From Lysobacteraceae bacterium (GTDB lineage: Bacteria; Pseudomonadota; Gammaproteobacteria; Xanthomonadales; Rhodanobacteraceae): a stretch of DNA of 64,000 nucleotides. Location: positions 558,001 through 622,000 of the forward strand of contig SEHB01000001.1 in assembly GCA_004143945.1 (NCBI GenBank). Direction: 5' to 3'. Numbering within the stretch: position 1 is the stretch's first letter; each line of letters begins with the position of its first letter. Made by a program: the position numbers and the translations under genes. Below the pieces are notes generated by a model, which made no database searches, was not told the DNA's origin, and saw nothing but the letters and a program-made list of their open reading frames with translations. Below are positions 14,966 to 25,423 of the stretch, one piece after another.

Positions 14966-16561
14966 ATGCTATTCCAGCGCGTGAAGCCGCTCGACCAGAT
15001 CCTCGCGACGGCCCAGAAGAAATCGCTGGTCCGCCAGCTCGGCGCGTTCCAGCTCACGATGCTCGGCATCGGCGCGATCATCGGCACCGGCATCTTCGTG
15101 CTGACCGCCGCCGCGGCGCAGAAGGCCGGTCCCGGCATGATGTGGAGCTTCGTGATCGCCGGCGCGGTCTGCGCGGTGGCTGCGCTCTGCTACTCCGAGA
15201 TCGCCTCGATGGTCCCGGTGTCGGGATCCGCCTACACCTATACGTATGCCGTGATGGGCGAGCTGCTGGCCTGGGTCGTCGGCTGGGCCCTGATCCTCGA
15301 GTACGCGGTCGCCGCCTCGGCGGTCTCGGTCGGGTGGTCCGGCTACTTCATGGGGCTGGTCAAGAGCGCCACCGGATTCGAACTGCCCGCGGCGCTCGCC
15401 GCGGGTCCCGCCTGGTCGTTCGTGGGCGGAATGCCGTCGGTCGACTTCACGCACGGGGTGTTCAACCTGCCTGCGGTCGTGATCGCGCTGGCGGTGACCC
15501 TGCTGCTGATGATCGGCACCACCGAGAGCGCGCGCGTCAATGCGGTGCTCGTGCTGATCAAGATCCTCGCGCTGACCGTATTCATCGCGCTGACGCTGCC
15601 GATCCTCGACGGCGCGCATTTCGAGCCGTTCGCTCCCAACGGCTGGTTCGGCAACGGCGAAGGCTCCGGGCTCGGCATCGTCGGCGCAGCCGCCTCGATC
15701 TTCTTTGCCTACGTCGGGTTCGACGCAGTCTCGACCGCGGCCGAGGAAACGCGCGACCCGCAACGCAACGTGCCGATCGGGCTGATTGGAAGCCTCGCGG
15801 TGTGCACCGTGTTCTACCTGCTCGTCGCCGCGGGTGCGATCGGTGCGATGGGTGCGCAACCGGCCGGCCTGGGCGTGCAGCCGGGTTCGCCGGAGTTCGC
15901 GGCGCAGTGCCAGGCGCTGCTCGCGCAGGGCCAGCAACCCCTCGTATGCTCGAATGAAGCCCTCGCACACGTGCTGCGCGTGATCAACCACGAACGCGTC
16001 GGCGACATGGTCGGGCTTGCGGCCAATCTCGCGCTGCCGTCGGTGATCCTGATGATGCTGTTCGGCCAGACGCGCATCTTCTTCGTGATGGCGCGCGATG
16101 GCCTGCTGCCGGAACGACTCGCGGACGTGCACCCGAAGTGGAAGACGCCGCACAAGGTCACCCTGATCACGGGCATCTTCGTCGCGCTCGCCGCCGCGTT
16201 CTTCCCGGTCGGGCAGCTCGCCGACATCTCCAACTCGGGCACGCTGTTCGCGTTCTTCATGGTCGCGATCGCAGTGCTGCTGCTGCGCATCAAGGATCCG
16301 AAGCGGCATCGCCCGTTCCGCACGCCGTTCATCTGGGTCGTGGCCCCGCTCGCGATCGCAGGCACGATCTTCCTCTACGTGAACCTGCCGTTCGAAGCGA
16401 TGATCGTGCTTCCGGTCTGGGGCGCGATCGGACTTGCGATCTATTTCCTCTACGGTTACCGCAAGAGCCATCTCGGTCGCGGGATCGTCGAGGTGCACGA
16501 GGACGATCCGGATTCGCCGCCGCAGCCGGTGCCGCCGATCGACGACGTCCGCCGACGCTGA
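14966..16561 (+). CDS. APC-superfamily amino-acid permease (cationic amino-acid transporter type)
   Basis: This inner-membrane transporter of 531 residues has about 12-14 helices. I chose ATG 14966, preceded by a strong GGGGGAG ribosome site, over the upstream in-frame ATG. The first-helix signature GIGAIIGTGIFVL (substrate-binding unwound segment) and the FAYVGFDAVSTAAEETRDPQRN motif place it in the CAT/YfnA branch of the APC family. The C-terminal tail is Pro/Asp-rich and cytoplasmic. No catabolic genes are adjacent, so the substrate is not known. Confidence 0.93.
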   Translation: MLFQRVKPLDQILATAQKKSLVRQLGAFQLTMLGIGAIIGTGIFVLTAAAAQKAGPGMMWSFVIAGAVCAVAALCYSEIASMVPVSGSAYTYTYAVMGELLAWVVGWALILEYAVAASAVSVGWSGYFMGLVKSATGFELPAALAAGPAWSFVGGMPSVDFTHGVFNLPAVVIALAVTLLLMIGTTESARVNAVLVLIKILALTVFIALTLPILDGAHFEPFAPNGWFGNGEGSGLGIVGAAASIFFAYVGFDAVSTAAEETRDPQRNVPIGLIGSLAVCTVFYLLVAAGAIGAMGAQPAGLGVQPGSPEFAAQCQALLAQGQQPLVCSNEALAHVLRVINHERVGDMVGLAANLALPSVILMMLFGQTRIFFVMARDGLLPERLADVHPKWKTPHKVTLITGIFVALAAAFFPVGQLADISNSGTLFAFFMVAIAVLLLRIKDPKRHRPFRTPFIWVVAPLAIAGTIFLYVNLPFEAMIVLPVWGAIGLAIYFLYGYRKSHLGRGIVEVHEDDPDSPPQPVPPIDDVRRR

Positions 16562-16564
16562 CCG

Positions 16565-16582
16565 CGCGAGCCGACGCTCGCG
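16565..16582 (+). terminator. Possible hairpin terminator after the permease gene
   Basis: A 7-bp stem (CGCGAGC/GCTCGCG) with a 4-nt loop starts 3 bp after the permease stop codon. There is no T-run behind it, so intrinsic termination is uncertain. Confidence 0.3.
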
Positions 16583-16761
16583 GCCTGCCCGCCCTCGTCG
16601 CACCCGCCACGCGTTCCGCGCGGCGCGATCGAGGGCACCGGCAGGCCCGGAGCATCGAGGAGGGCCTGGTTCGCGGGTAGCACGCGGTTCACGCGCGTGG
16701 CGCTACAAGTGCACGGTCGATCGACGATCGACTCCGAGCGAGCCACCCTGCGGGGACAGCA

Positions 16762-19700
16762 GTGCCGAATCGAAATCGCTGGCACGCTTCGTGGCCGCGG
16801 CGAAAGGGCCGCGGCCACGTCGGCGGTGACGCGGCCGAGGACGGCGCCAGTCCGCTGCGCGCCGAGCTGCTAAGCGCAGGGCAGATGGAGCTGCGCGGAC
16901 GCGAGCTCGCCGCCGAACACGGCGCGGTCGCTGCCGGTCCGCGTACGAGCCTGCTGCGCCGCCTCGCCGACAACGAGCACGTCATCCGCGACAGCTGCGC
17001 GGCGCTCGCCTCCGCGATCAAGTCCGGCCACCGGATCACGCCCGCAGGGGAATGGCTGCTCGACAACCTGTATCTGGTCGACGAACAGGTCCGCACCGCG
17101 CGCAGGCACCTGCCGGAACGCTACGGCGCGCGACTGCCGCGCCTCGCGCGAGGTCCCTCGTCGGGCCTTCCACGGGTGTACGACATCGCGCTGAATGCGA
17201 TCTCGCATGGCGACGGGCGCGTCGACCAGGAGAGCCTGATCCGCTTCATCGGCGCGTACCAGCAGGTCACGCCGCTGACGCTCGGCGAGCTGTGGGCGGT
17301 TCCGATCATGCTGAGACTCGCCCTGATCGAGAACCTGCGGCGCGTCGCGTGGCGCGTGCGCAGCGATCGCCACGCGCGTGATCTCGCCGCCCACTGGGCG
17401 AGCGAGATGGTCGCGGTCGTCGAATCCGATCCGAAGAGCCTGATCCTCGTGGTATCGGACATGGCGCGATCGAACCCGCCGATGCACGGCGCATTCGTCG
17501 CCGAACTGCTGCGCGTGCTGCAGGCGCACAGCGCGATCCTCGCGCTGCCGCTCACGTGGATCGAGCAACGCCTGCAGGAAGCGGGCATGACGGTCGAACA
17601 GCGCGTGCACGCGAGCAACCAGGAGGAAGCCGCGGACCAGGTGTCGATCAGCAACAGCATCGGCAGCCTGCGCGTGCTCGACTCGATCGACTGGCGCGAT
17701 GTGGTCGAACGCGAAAGCCACCTCGAGAGGATCCTCCGCGGCGACCCGGCCGACGTCTACGCCGCGATGGATTTCCGCACGCGCGACAGCTACCGGCACG
17801 TCGTCGAGCGGATCGCGCGCGACGCCGACGTGCCGGAACTCGAGGTCGCGCACCGCGTCGTCGAACTTGCGAAAGCCGGCAGGCCGCCGGCGAGCGGTCC
17901 CGCGTTGCGGCGGCACGTGGGTTACTACCTCGTCGGCGATGGCGCGCCGGAGCTCGCGCGCGCGTGCGGGATCGCGCCTGCTCGCGTGCGCGCGGGCCGG
18001 GCATCGTTCGCAGCCTACTTCGCGGCGCTGCTCTGCGTGCTCGGACTGCTCGCGCTGCCCCCCGCGATCGAGCTGTTGCGGCCCGGTTACCCGCGCTGGC
18101 TGGTGGCGGTCGCGGGGCTGGCCACGCTGGTCGCGCTGGGCCAGCTCGCGGTGAGCCTGGTCAACCAGTTCGTGGCGATCGTGGTCCCGCCGCGGCCGCT
18201 GCCGCGAATGGCGCTGCGCGACGGGATCGGCGCGAGCGCGCAGACGCTGGTGGTGGTGCCGAGCATGCTCGGCAGCGAGCAGGAGGCCGACGACCTCGTG
18301 CATGACCTGGAACTGCGCTTCCTCGCGAACCGCGATCCGCACCTGCTGTTCGCGCTGCTGACGGATTTCAGCGATGCCGCGACGCCCGAAATGCCGACCG
18401 ACGACGCCCTGCTCGCGATCGCACGCGACGGCATCACGCGGCTGAACCAGCGCCATGCGGAAGCGGGGCGCGACGTGTTCTTCCTGCTGCATCGGCCGCG
18501 ACGCTGGAACGAGGGCGAACGAAGCTGGATCGGATTCGAGCGCAAGCGCGGCAAGCTCGGGGAGCTCAATGCGCTGCTGCGCGGGCACGGCCCCGGACGG
18601 TTCCACACGATCGTCGGCGACCTCGCGCGCTTGCAGGCGACTCGCTACGTGATCACGCTGGACGCCGATACCCAGCTCCCGCACGACAGCGCACGCGCGC
18701 TCGTGGCGACGATGGAGCATCCGCTCAATCGTCCCCGCATCGACCCCGCGCGTCGCTGCGTCGTCGCCGGCTACGGCATCCTGCAGCCGCGCGTGGGCAC
18801 CAGCTTTTCGCCGGACAGCAATTCTCGGTTCGCGATGCTGTTCGGCGGCGAACCCGGTATCGATCCGTACACGCGCGCGGTATCGGACACCTACCAGGAC
18901 CTGTTCGGCGAGGGCTCGTTCGTCGGCAAGGGCATCTACGACGTCGACACGTTCGAGGCGGTGCTGGCGGACCGGTTCCCGCTCAACCGCATCCTCAGCC
19001 ACGACCTCCTCGAGGGCTGCTACGCGCGTTCGGGCCTGGTCACCGACGTCGAGCTGTACGAACACTACCCGTCGAGCTACGTGCTCGACGCCAAGCGCCG
19101 TCGGCGCTGGATCCGCGGCGACTGGCAGATCGCCGAATGGCTGCTCCCGAGCATACCCGTGGCCGACGGCCGCCGCGAATCCAACCCGCTGTCGGCGCTG
19201 TCGCGCTGGAAGGTCTTCGACAACCTGCGCCGGAGCCTCGTCCCGGTCGCGCTGCTCGCGATGCTGCTGCTCGGCTGGAGCCTGCTCGATCGACCGCGCT
19301 ACTGGACGTTGCTCGCGCTCGAGGTGCTCGTGCTGCCGGCGCTGCTGGACATCGTGCTGCAGCTCGCGCGCAAGTCGCCGGACCTGCGGATCGGCCGGCA
19401 CCTGCTGTTGTCGGCGCGCGACGCCGGGCGGCGCGTCGCGCAGCTCACGTTCAACGCCGCCTCCCTTCCGTACGAGGCGTGGCAGAGCATCGATGCGATC
19501 GCGCGCACCACCTGGCGCGTGTACGTATCGCGCCGCCGCTCGCTGCGCTGGGTCACCTCGCGCGCCGCGCAGGGAGGCGGCATGGCCCCGTTCGCCCCGA
19601 TGCTCTGGCTCGCGCCGCTGGTCGCGACTGGATCCGCCGTCGTCGTCCTGCGTGGCGATGTCGCGATGCCGGTGGCGGCGACGTGGCTGCTGCTGTGGTT

Positions 19701-22700
19701 CGCGCATCCGGCGCTGGTTCGCTGGCTCGGCCGCGCGCCGGCCGACGAGTCGGAACGCCTCGATGCGCGGCAGGCCATGGACGTGCGCAGGGCGGCGCGC
19801 CGCACTTGGGCCTTCTTCGAGCGCTTCGTCGGGCCCGAGGACAACTGGCTGCCGCCGGACAACTACCAGGAGCAGCCGATCGCACGCGTGGCGCACCGGA
19901 CCTCGCCGACCAACATCGGACTGTGCCTGCTCGCGAACCTCAGCGCGCGCGACCTCGGCTACATCGGCCTTCCGACGCTGCTGGAGCGCACCGCACGCAC
20001 GTTCGCGGCGATGCGGCGGCTCGAGCGCTATCGCGGCCACTTCTACAACTGGTACGACACCCTCACGCTGCAGCCGCTGCTGCCGCAGTACGTTTCGACC
20101 GTCGACAGCGGCAACCTGATCGGCCATCTCTGGACCTTGCGCCAGGGGCTGCGTGAACTCGTCGATGCGCCGGTGGTCAGCGCGCGCGTGTTCGCGGGCC
20201 TCGCCGACTCGTTCCAAATGCTGCACGAGGGCAGCGCCGAGGGTGACTCGCCGGCCCTGCAGCCGCTGCGGTCGCGCATCGACGCGCTCGAACGAGCGCC
20301 GCCTTCGGGATCGAGGGCGATCGTGGCCGCCCTGCGAGACCTTGCCGATCTCTCCGCGGCGTCGGCCGCGTCCGATCGCACGGACGACCACGTCGAGTTC
20401 GCGCACATCTGCAGCGACACGCTCGCGGACGCCTCGGCGTGGCTGGCGCCGATCGCTGGCGCGCATGCGGAAGATCCCGGCAGCGACCTCCCCGTACCGA
20501 CGCTGGCCGAACTCGCGCGCGGCGAATCATGCACCCTTCCCCCCGGCCACCTCGATGCCGGGTCGCGCGCCCGCGCGTGCATCGCCGAAATCGATCGGCT
20601 CGCCGCCGACTGCGTGGAGTTTGTACGCGCGGACCATCGTTTCCTGTTCGACGCCAAGCTGCACCTGTTCGCGATCGGCTACAACGTGACCGACAGCCGG
20701 CGCGACCACGGGTACTACGACCTGCTCGCCTCGGAGGCGCGGCTCGCGGTATTCGCCGCGATCGCGCACGGCAGGGTGCCGCAGGACGCGTGGTTTGCGC
20801 TCGGCCGGCTGCTGACCGCGCACGACGGTCCGCCCGCGCTGCTGTCGTGGAGCGGTTCGATGTTCGAGTACCTGATGCCGTTGCTGGTCATGCCGGCGTT
20901 CCCCGGTTCGCTGCTCGCGCGCTCGTGCACGGCGGTGGTCAGGCGGCAGATCCGCCACGCGGCTGCATTCGGGGTGCCCTGGGGCATTTCCGAGTCGGGC
21001 TACAACCTGACCGACGCGGCGCAGAACTACCAATACCGTGCGTTCGGCGTACCCGGCCTCGGCCTGCAGCGGGGCCTCGCGCAGGAGCTGGTGATCGCGC
21101 CGTACGCGAGTGCACTCGCATTGACGGTGCTGCCGCGCGCCGCAGCCGACAACCTGGCCGTGATGGCCGGCAACGGTTGGCTGACCCGCCATGGCTACTA
21201 CGAGGCGATCGACTACACGCCGGCGCGCCAGCCCCCGGGGACGTCACACACCGTGGTGCGCTCGTTCATGGCGCACCACCAGGGCATGAGCCTCGTCGCA
21301 TTCGCGCATGCGTTGCTCGACCGGCCGATGCAGCGGCGTTTCCAGGCGCATGCGCCGTTCCAGGCCACGCTGCTGTTGTTGCAGGAACGCGTGCCGCGCA
21401 CCTCCGGCGAGTGGGCCAGCGACCCCGGCATCGTCGATGTGCTCACCGAACCCGAGCAGCCGCAGGCGCCGCTGCGCGTGGTACGACAGGTCGACACGCG
21501 GCGGCCCGCGCTGCAATTGCTCTCGAACGGCCGCTACCACGTGATGGTCACCGCGGCCGGCGGCGGCTACAGCCGCTGGCGCGGGCTTTCGGTCACTCGC
21601 TGGCGCGAAGACCCGACCTGCGACGACCGCGGCACGTTCGTCTACCTTCGCGATTGCGACAGCGGCGACGTGTGGTCGACGACGTATCAACCGACCCTCA
21701 CGGCGTGCGAAGGCATGGAAGCCGTGTTCACCGATTCGCGCGTCGAGTTCCGGCGCCGCCGCGGCGGGCTGGATACGCACACCGAGATCGTCGTCTCGCC
21801 GGAAGACGACATCGAGCTGCGGCGCACCCGCATCACCAACCGATCGCGCGATCCACGCACGATCGAGATCACCAGCTATGCGGAAGTGGTGATGGCTGCG
21901 GCTGAAAGCGACGAGGCGCACCCAGCCTTCAGCAACCTGTTCGTGCAGACCGAGTTCGTGCCGACGCGCGACGCGATCCTCTGCACGCGCAGGCCGCGCT
22001 CGGCCGGCGACGCCCAGCCGTGGATGATGCACCTGCTCGCGGTGCACGACGTCCAGAGCGAGGCGATCTCGCACGAAACCGACCGCATGCGGTTCATCGG
22101 CCGCGGGAACTCGACGTTCGCCCCGCGCGCGATGAAGGACCCCGGCGCGCTCTCCAATACCACCGGTTCGGTGCTCGACCCGGTGGTCGCGGTGCGTCAC
22201 CGATTCCGGATCGAACCCGACCAGACCGTGTGCATCGACCTCGTCACGGGCGCCGCCGACACGCGCGATGGCTGCCTGGCGCTCGCCGACAAGTACCACG
22301 ATCGCCACCTCGCGGACCGCGTCATCGACCTCGCATGGACCCACAGCCGCGTCGTCCTGGGCCAGATCAACGTCAGCAACACCGATGCGCAGACCTATGC
22401 GCGGCTCGCCGAGTGCATCGTCCACGTCGATCCCGCTCGCCGCGCGCCGGCGGACATCATCGCGAGCAACCGGCGAGGCCAGTCGGGCCTGTGGGCGCAC
22501 GCGATCTCGGGTGACCTGCCGATCGTGCTGCTCTCGATCGCCGATGCCAGGCACCTCGACATCGTGCGCCAGCTCGTGCATGCACACGCGTACTGCCGCC
22601 TGAAGGGCCTCGCCTTCGACCTCGTGATATGGAACATCGAGGCCAGCAGCTATCGCCAGACGCTGCACGACGAGATCCACGGCGTGATCGCCGGCAGCCC

Positions 22701-25326
22701 CGAGGTGCACCAGCTCGAGCAACGCGGCGGGATCTTCGTGCGCGCGCTGGAGCAGGTCAAGCACGAAGACCGCGTGCTGATGCAGTCGGTCGCGCGCGTG
22801 GCCCTGCGCGCCGACGCCGGCTCGCTGATCGAGCAGCTTCGCGCACGCGCGGTGATCGAGAGCGCGCCGCGCCACCTGCCCGTGCGCGCCCATCTGCCCG
22901 GCCCGGTGCAGAACATCGCATTGCCGCAGCGCATGCTCGTGAACGGCATCGGCGGATTCTCGCGCGATGCGCGCGAGTACGTGGTGGCGACCGATGCGGC
23001 GCTACGGACGCCCGCGCCGTGGATCAACGTCATCGCGAACCCGCACTTCGGTTGCCTGGTGTCGGAATCGGGGTCCGGTTACACCTGGTTCCGGAATGCC
23101 CACGAGTACCGGCTCACGCCGTGGAGCGACGACCCGGTCAGCGACCCGAACACCGAGGCGTTCTACATCCGCGACGAAGACAGCGGGCACTTCTGGTCAC
23201 CGACGCCGCTGCCGGCGCCCGGCGCGGCGCGCTACCTCGCGCGGCACGGCTTCGGCTACAGCGTGTTCGAGACCATCGAAGACGGGATCGTCAGCGAGTT
23301 GCGCATCCACGTCGATCCGGATGCGCCGGTCAAGTTCTTCAGCCTGCGGCTGCGCAACGATTCCGGCCGGCCGCGCCGACTGTCGGCAACCGGCTATGTC
23401 GAGTGGGTGCTCGGCGACCGCGCGAGCCGCACGGCGATGCACGTCGTCACCGAAATCGACCCGAGTGGCGCAATGCTCGCGCGCAATGCGTACAACGCGG
23501 AGTTCTCGGACGTGGTGGCGTTCTTCGACGTGGATGACGCGCAGCGAACCCTGGCCGGCGACCGCAGCGAGTTCATCGGCCGCAACGGCAGCCTGCGCGC
23601 GCCCGCCGCGATGGATCGCGCGTCGCTGAGCGGGCGGGTCGGAGCGGGATTCGATCCTTGCGGGGCGATCCAGGTGCCGTTCGAACTCTCGCCAGGCGAA
23701 TCGCGCAGCTTGCTGTTCCGCCTGGGTGCCGGCGCGGACCGCGACGACGCCGCCTCGCTCGTGCGCCGCTTTCGCCGCTCGGGTTCGGCGCGCGCCGCGT
23801 TCGAGGATGGCACCGCGCGCTGGAACCGGTTGCTCGGCGCGGTGGTCGTCGACACGCCGGATCACGCGCTCAACGCGCTGGCCAACGGCTGGCTGCTGTA
23901 CCAGGTGGTGTCCTGCCGCTTGTGGGGGCGCAGTGGCTTCTACCAGTCGGGCGGCGCGTTCGGCTTCCGCGACCAGTTGCAGGACACGCTCGCGCTCGTG
24001 CATGCCGCGCCCGCGCTGCTGCGCGACCAGCTGATGCTTTGCGCCTCGCGCCAGTTCCGCGAAGGCGACGTGCAGCACTGGTGGCATCCGCCCGGCGGAC
24101 GCGGAGTGCGGACCCGCTGCTCGGACGACTACCTGTGGCTTCCGCACGCCACTTGCCGTTACCTGCAGGCAACCGGCGACTGGGGCGTGCTCGACGAACG
24201 CGCGTCGTATCTCGACGGCCGCGCGCTCAACGACGGCGAAGACGCCTACTACGACCTGCCGATGCAGTCGCGCGAGGACGCCGACCTGTACGGCCACTGC
24301 GTGCGCGCGATCGAGCACGGATTGCGATTCGGCGCGCATGGCCTGCCACTGATCGGCGACGGCGACTGGAACGACGGCATGAACCGAGTCGGCGGCGACG
24401 GACGCGGCGAGAGCGTGTGGCTCGGGTTCTTCCTGTACGACGTGCTCGTGCGCTTCGCCGAGGTCGCCTCGCGGCGCGACGACGGCGCCTTCGCCGCGCG
24501 TTGTGCGCGAGAAGCAGAGCGCCTGCGCATCGCGCTGCATGATCACGGCTGGGACGGCGCCTGGTACAGGCGTGCGTACTTCGACGACGGCACGCCGCTC
24601 GGCACCGCCGCCGCGCGCGAGTGCAGGATCGACTCGATCGCGCAGAGCTGGGCGGTGCTGTCCGGTGCAGGTGATCGCGATCGCACGCGCCGCGCGCTGG
24701 ATGCGATCGACCGCCACCTGGTGAGGCCGGACGCGAACCTGATCGCGCTGCTCGCGCCGCCGTTCGACCATCCGGAGCGGGATCCCGGTTACATCCGCGG
24801 CTATGTGCCCGGCGTGCGCGAGAACGGCGGCCAGTACACGCATGCGGCCGTGTGGGCCGCGATGGCGTTCGCGCAAGCCGGGCGCAGCGAGCGCGCGTGG
24901 GCGTTGTTCGAGATGATCAACCCGGTGCGCCACGGCGACACGGCCGCCGCGATCGCCACCTACCGCGTCGAGCCCTATGTGATGGCCGCCGATGTACTGG
25001 CGGTCGCACCCCACGTCGGTCGTGGCGGCTGGACCTGGTACACGGGTTCGGCCGCGTGGACGTACCGGCTGGTGATCGAATCCCTGCTCGGCATCCGCCG
25101 CGAAGGCTCGCAGTTGCGCCTCGTGCCGTCGATGCCCGCCGCGTGGCCATCGTTCAGCGCGCGCTACCGGTTCGGTTCGAGCACCTACGAGATCGCGGTG
25201 CGCCGCGGCTCCGGATCGCAGGTATTCCTCGACGGCCTGGCGCAGCCCGACGACCGCGTCGCGCTCGTCGACGACGGCGGCACGCATCGGGTCGAGGTGG
25301 TGCTGGCGCCCGCAGCGGTCGACTGA
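16762..25326 (+). CDS. ndvB: Cyclic beta-1,2-glucan synthase (GT84-GH94, NdvB/Cgs-like)
   Basis: This giant 2854-residue membrane enzyme makes cyclic beta-1,2-glucan from UDP-glucose for the periplasm. A cytoplasmic N-terminal region (1-410) leads to helices near 410-435 and 445-475. The GT84 domain follows, with a DxD-type motif at residues 634-636 (LDADTQLP), then more helices around 830-880 and 960-990. A glycoamylase-like part follows, then paired GH94-type modules. The last has GDGDWNDGM with the phosphorylase catalytic Asp (about residue 2535), which trims the chain to set ring size. It starts at GTG 16762 after a GGGGAC site. The size matches Xanthomonas and Rhizobiales homologues. It is monocistronic, and no exporter (NdvA) is nearby. 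Confidence 0.94.
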   Translation: MPNRNRWHASWPRRKGRGHVGGDAAEDGASPLRAELLSAGQMELRGRELAAEHGAVAAGPRTSLLRRLADNEHVIRDSCAALASAIKSGHRITPAGEWLLDNLYLVDEQVRTARRHLPERYGARLPRLARGPSSGLPRVYDIALNAISHGDGRVDQESLIRFIGAYQQVTPLTLGELWAVPIMLRLALIENLRRVAWRVRSDRHARDLAAHWASEMVAVVESDPKSLILVVSDMARSNPPMHGAFVAELLRVLQAHSAILALPLTWIEQRLQEAGMTVEQRVHASNQEEAADQVSISNSIGSLRVLDSIDWRDVVERESHLERILRGDPADVYAAMDFRTRDSYRHVVERIARDADVPELEVAHRVVELAKAGRPPASGPALRRHVGYYLVGDGAPELARACGIAPARVRAGRASFAAYFAALLCVLGLLALPPAIELLRPGYPRWLVAVAGLATLVALGQLAVSLVNQFVAIVVPPRPLPRMALRDGIGASAQTLVVVPSMLGSEQEADDLVHDLELRFLANRDPHLLFALLTDFSDAATPEMPTDDALLAIARDGITRLNQRHAEAGRDVFFLLHRPRRWNEGERSWIGFERKRGKLGELNALLRGHGPGRFHTIVGDLARLQATRYVITLDADTQLPHDSARALVATMEHPLNRPRIDPARRCVVAGYGILQPRVGTSFSPDSNSRFAMLFGGEPGIDPYTRAVSDTYQDLFGEGSFVGKGIYDVDTFEAVLADRFPLNRILSHDLLEGCYARSGLVTDVELYEHYPSSYVLDAKRRRRWIRGDWQIAEWLLPSIPVADGRRESNPLSALSRWKVFDNLRRSLVPVALLAMLLLGWSLLDRPRYWTLLALEVLVLPALLDIVLQLARKSPDLRIGRHLLLSARDAGRRVAQLTFNAASLPYEAWQSIDAIARTTWRVYVSRRRSLRWVTSRAAQGGGMAPFAPMLWLAPLVATGSAVVVLRGDVAMPVAATWLLLWFAHPALVRWLGRAPADESERLDARQAMDVRRAARRTWAFFERFVGPEDNWLPPDNYQEQPIARVAHRTSPTNIGLCLLANLSARDLGYIGLPTLLERTARTFAAMRRLERYRGHFYNWYDTLTLQPLLPQYVSTVDSGNLIGHLWTLRQGLRELVDAPVVSARVFAGLADSFQMLHEGSAEGDSPALQPLRSRIDALERAPPSGSRAIVAALRDLADLSAASAASDRTDDHVEFAHICSDTLADASAWLAPIAGAHAEDPGSDLPVPTLAELARGESCTLPPGHLDAGSRARACIAEIDRLAADCVEFVRADHRFLFDAKLHLFAIGYNVTDSRRDHGYYDLLASEARLAVFAAIAHGRVPQDAWFALGRLLTAHDGPPALLSWSGSMFEYLMPLLVMPAFPGSLLARSCTAVVRRQIRHAAAFGVPWGISESGYNLTDAAQNYQYRAFGVPGLGLQRGLAQELVIAPYASALALTVLPRAAADNLAVMAGNGWLTRHGYYEAIDYTPARQPPGTSHTVVRSFMAHHQGMSLVAFAHALLDRPMQRRFQAHAPFQATLLLLQERVPRTSGEWASDPGIVDVLTEPEQPQAPLRVVRQVDTRRPALQLLSNGRYHVMVTAAGGGYSRWRGLSVTRWREDPTCDDRGTFVYLRDCDSGDVWSTTYQPTLTACEGMEAVFTDSRVEFRRRRGGLDTHTEIVVSPEDDIELRRTRITNRSRDPRTIEITSYAEVVMAAAESDEAHPAFSNLFVQTEFVPTRDAILCTRRPRSAGDAQPWMMHLLAVHDVQSEAISHETDRMRFIGRGNSTFAPRAMKDPGALSNTTGSVLDPVVAVRHRFRIEPDQTVCIDLVTGAADTRDGCLALADKYHDRHLADRVIDLAWTHSRVVLGQINVSNTDAQTYARLAECIVHVDPARRAPADIIASNRRGQSGLWAHAISGDLPIVLLSIADARHLDIVRQLVHAHAYCRLKGLAFDLVIWNIEASSYRQTLHDEIHGVIAGSPEVHQLEQRGGIFVRALEQVKHEDRVLMQSVARVALRADAGSLIEQLRARAVIESAPRHLPVRAHLPGPVQNIALPQRMLVNGIGGFSRDAREYVVATDAALRTPAPWINVIANPHFGCLVSESGSGYTWFRNAHEYRLTPWSDDPVSDPNTEAFYIRDEDSGHFWSPTPLPAPGAARYLARHGFGYSVFETIEDGIVSELRIHVDPDAPVKFFSLRLRNDSGRPRRLSATGYVEWVLGDRASRTAMHVVTEIDPSGAMLARNAYNAEFSDVVAFFDVDDAQRTLAGDRSEFIGRNGSLRAPAAMDRASLSGRVGAGFDPCGAIQVPFELSPGESRSLLFRLGAGADRDDAASLVRRFRRSGSARAAFEDGTARWNRLLGAVVVDTPDHALNALANGWLLYQVVSCRLWGRSGFYQSGGAFGFRDQLQDTLALVHAAPALLRDQLMLCASRQFREGDVQHWWHPPGGRGVRTRCSDDYLWLPHATCRYLQATGDWGVLDERASYLDGRALNDGEDAYYDLPMQSREDADLYGHCVRAIEHGLRFGAHGLPLIGDGDWNDGMNRVGGDGRGESVWLGFFLYDVLVRFAEVASRRDDGAFAARCAREAERLRIALHDHGWDGAWYRRAYFDDGTPLGTAAARECRIDSIAQSWAVLSGAGDRDRTRRALDAIDRHLVRPDANLIALLAPPFDHPERDPGYIRGYVPGVRENGGQYTHAAVWAAMAFAQAGRSERAWALFEMINPVRHGDTAAAIATYRVEPYVMAADVLAVAPHVGRGGWTWYTGSAAWTYRLVIESLLGIRREGSQLRLVPSMPAAWPSFSARYRFGSSTYEIAVRRGSGSQVFLDGLAQPDDRVALVDDGGTHRVEVVLAPAAVD

Positions 25327-25423
25327 CCCCTTCGCAAGAATCCACGCGACGGCCGCCACCTTCGCGCCGTTCGTTCGTGCGCTCCCCGGGCTTCGTCCAC
25401 CCGACCCATCAGGAGCGCGAACC

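Noticed and set aside
16870-20466. 1198-codon minus-strand open frame within the glucan synthase gene
   Set aside because: Antisense shadow, Arg/His/Glu-rich with no recognisable motif, while the plus strand has clear GT84 and GH94 motifs.
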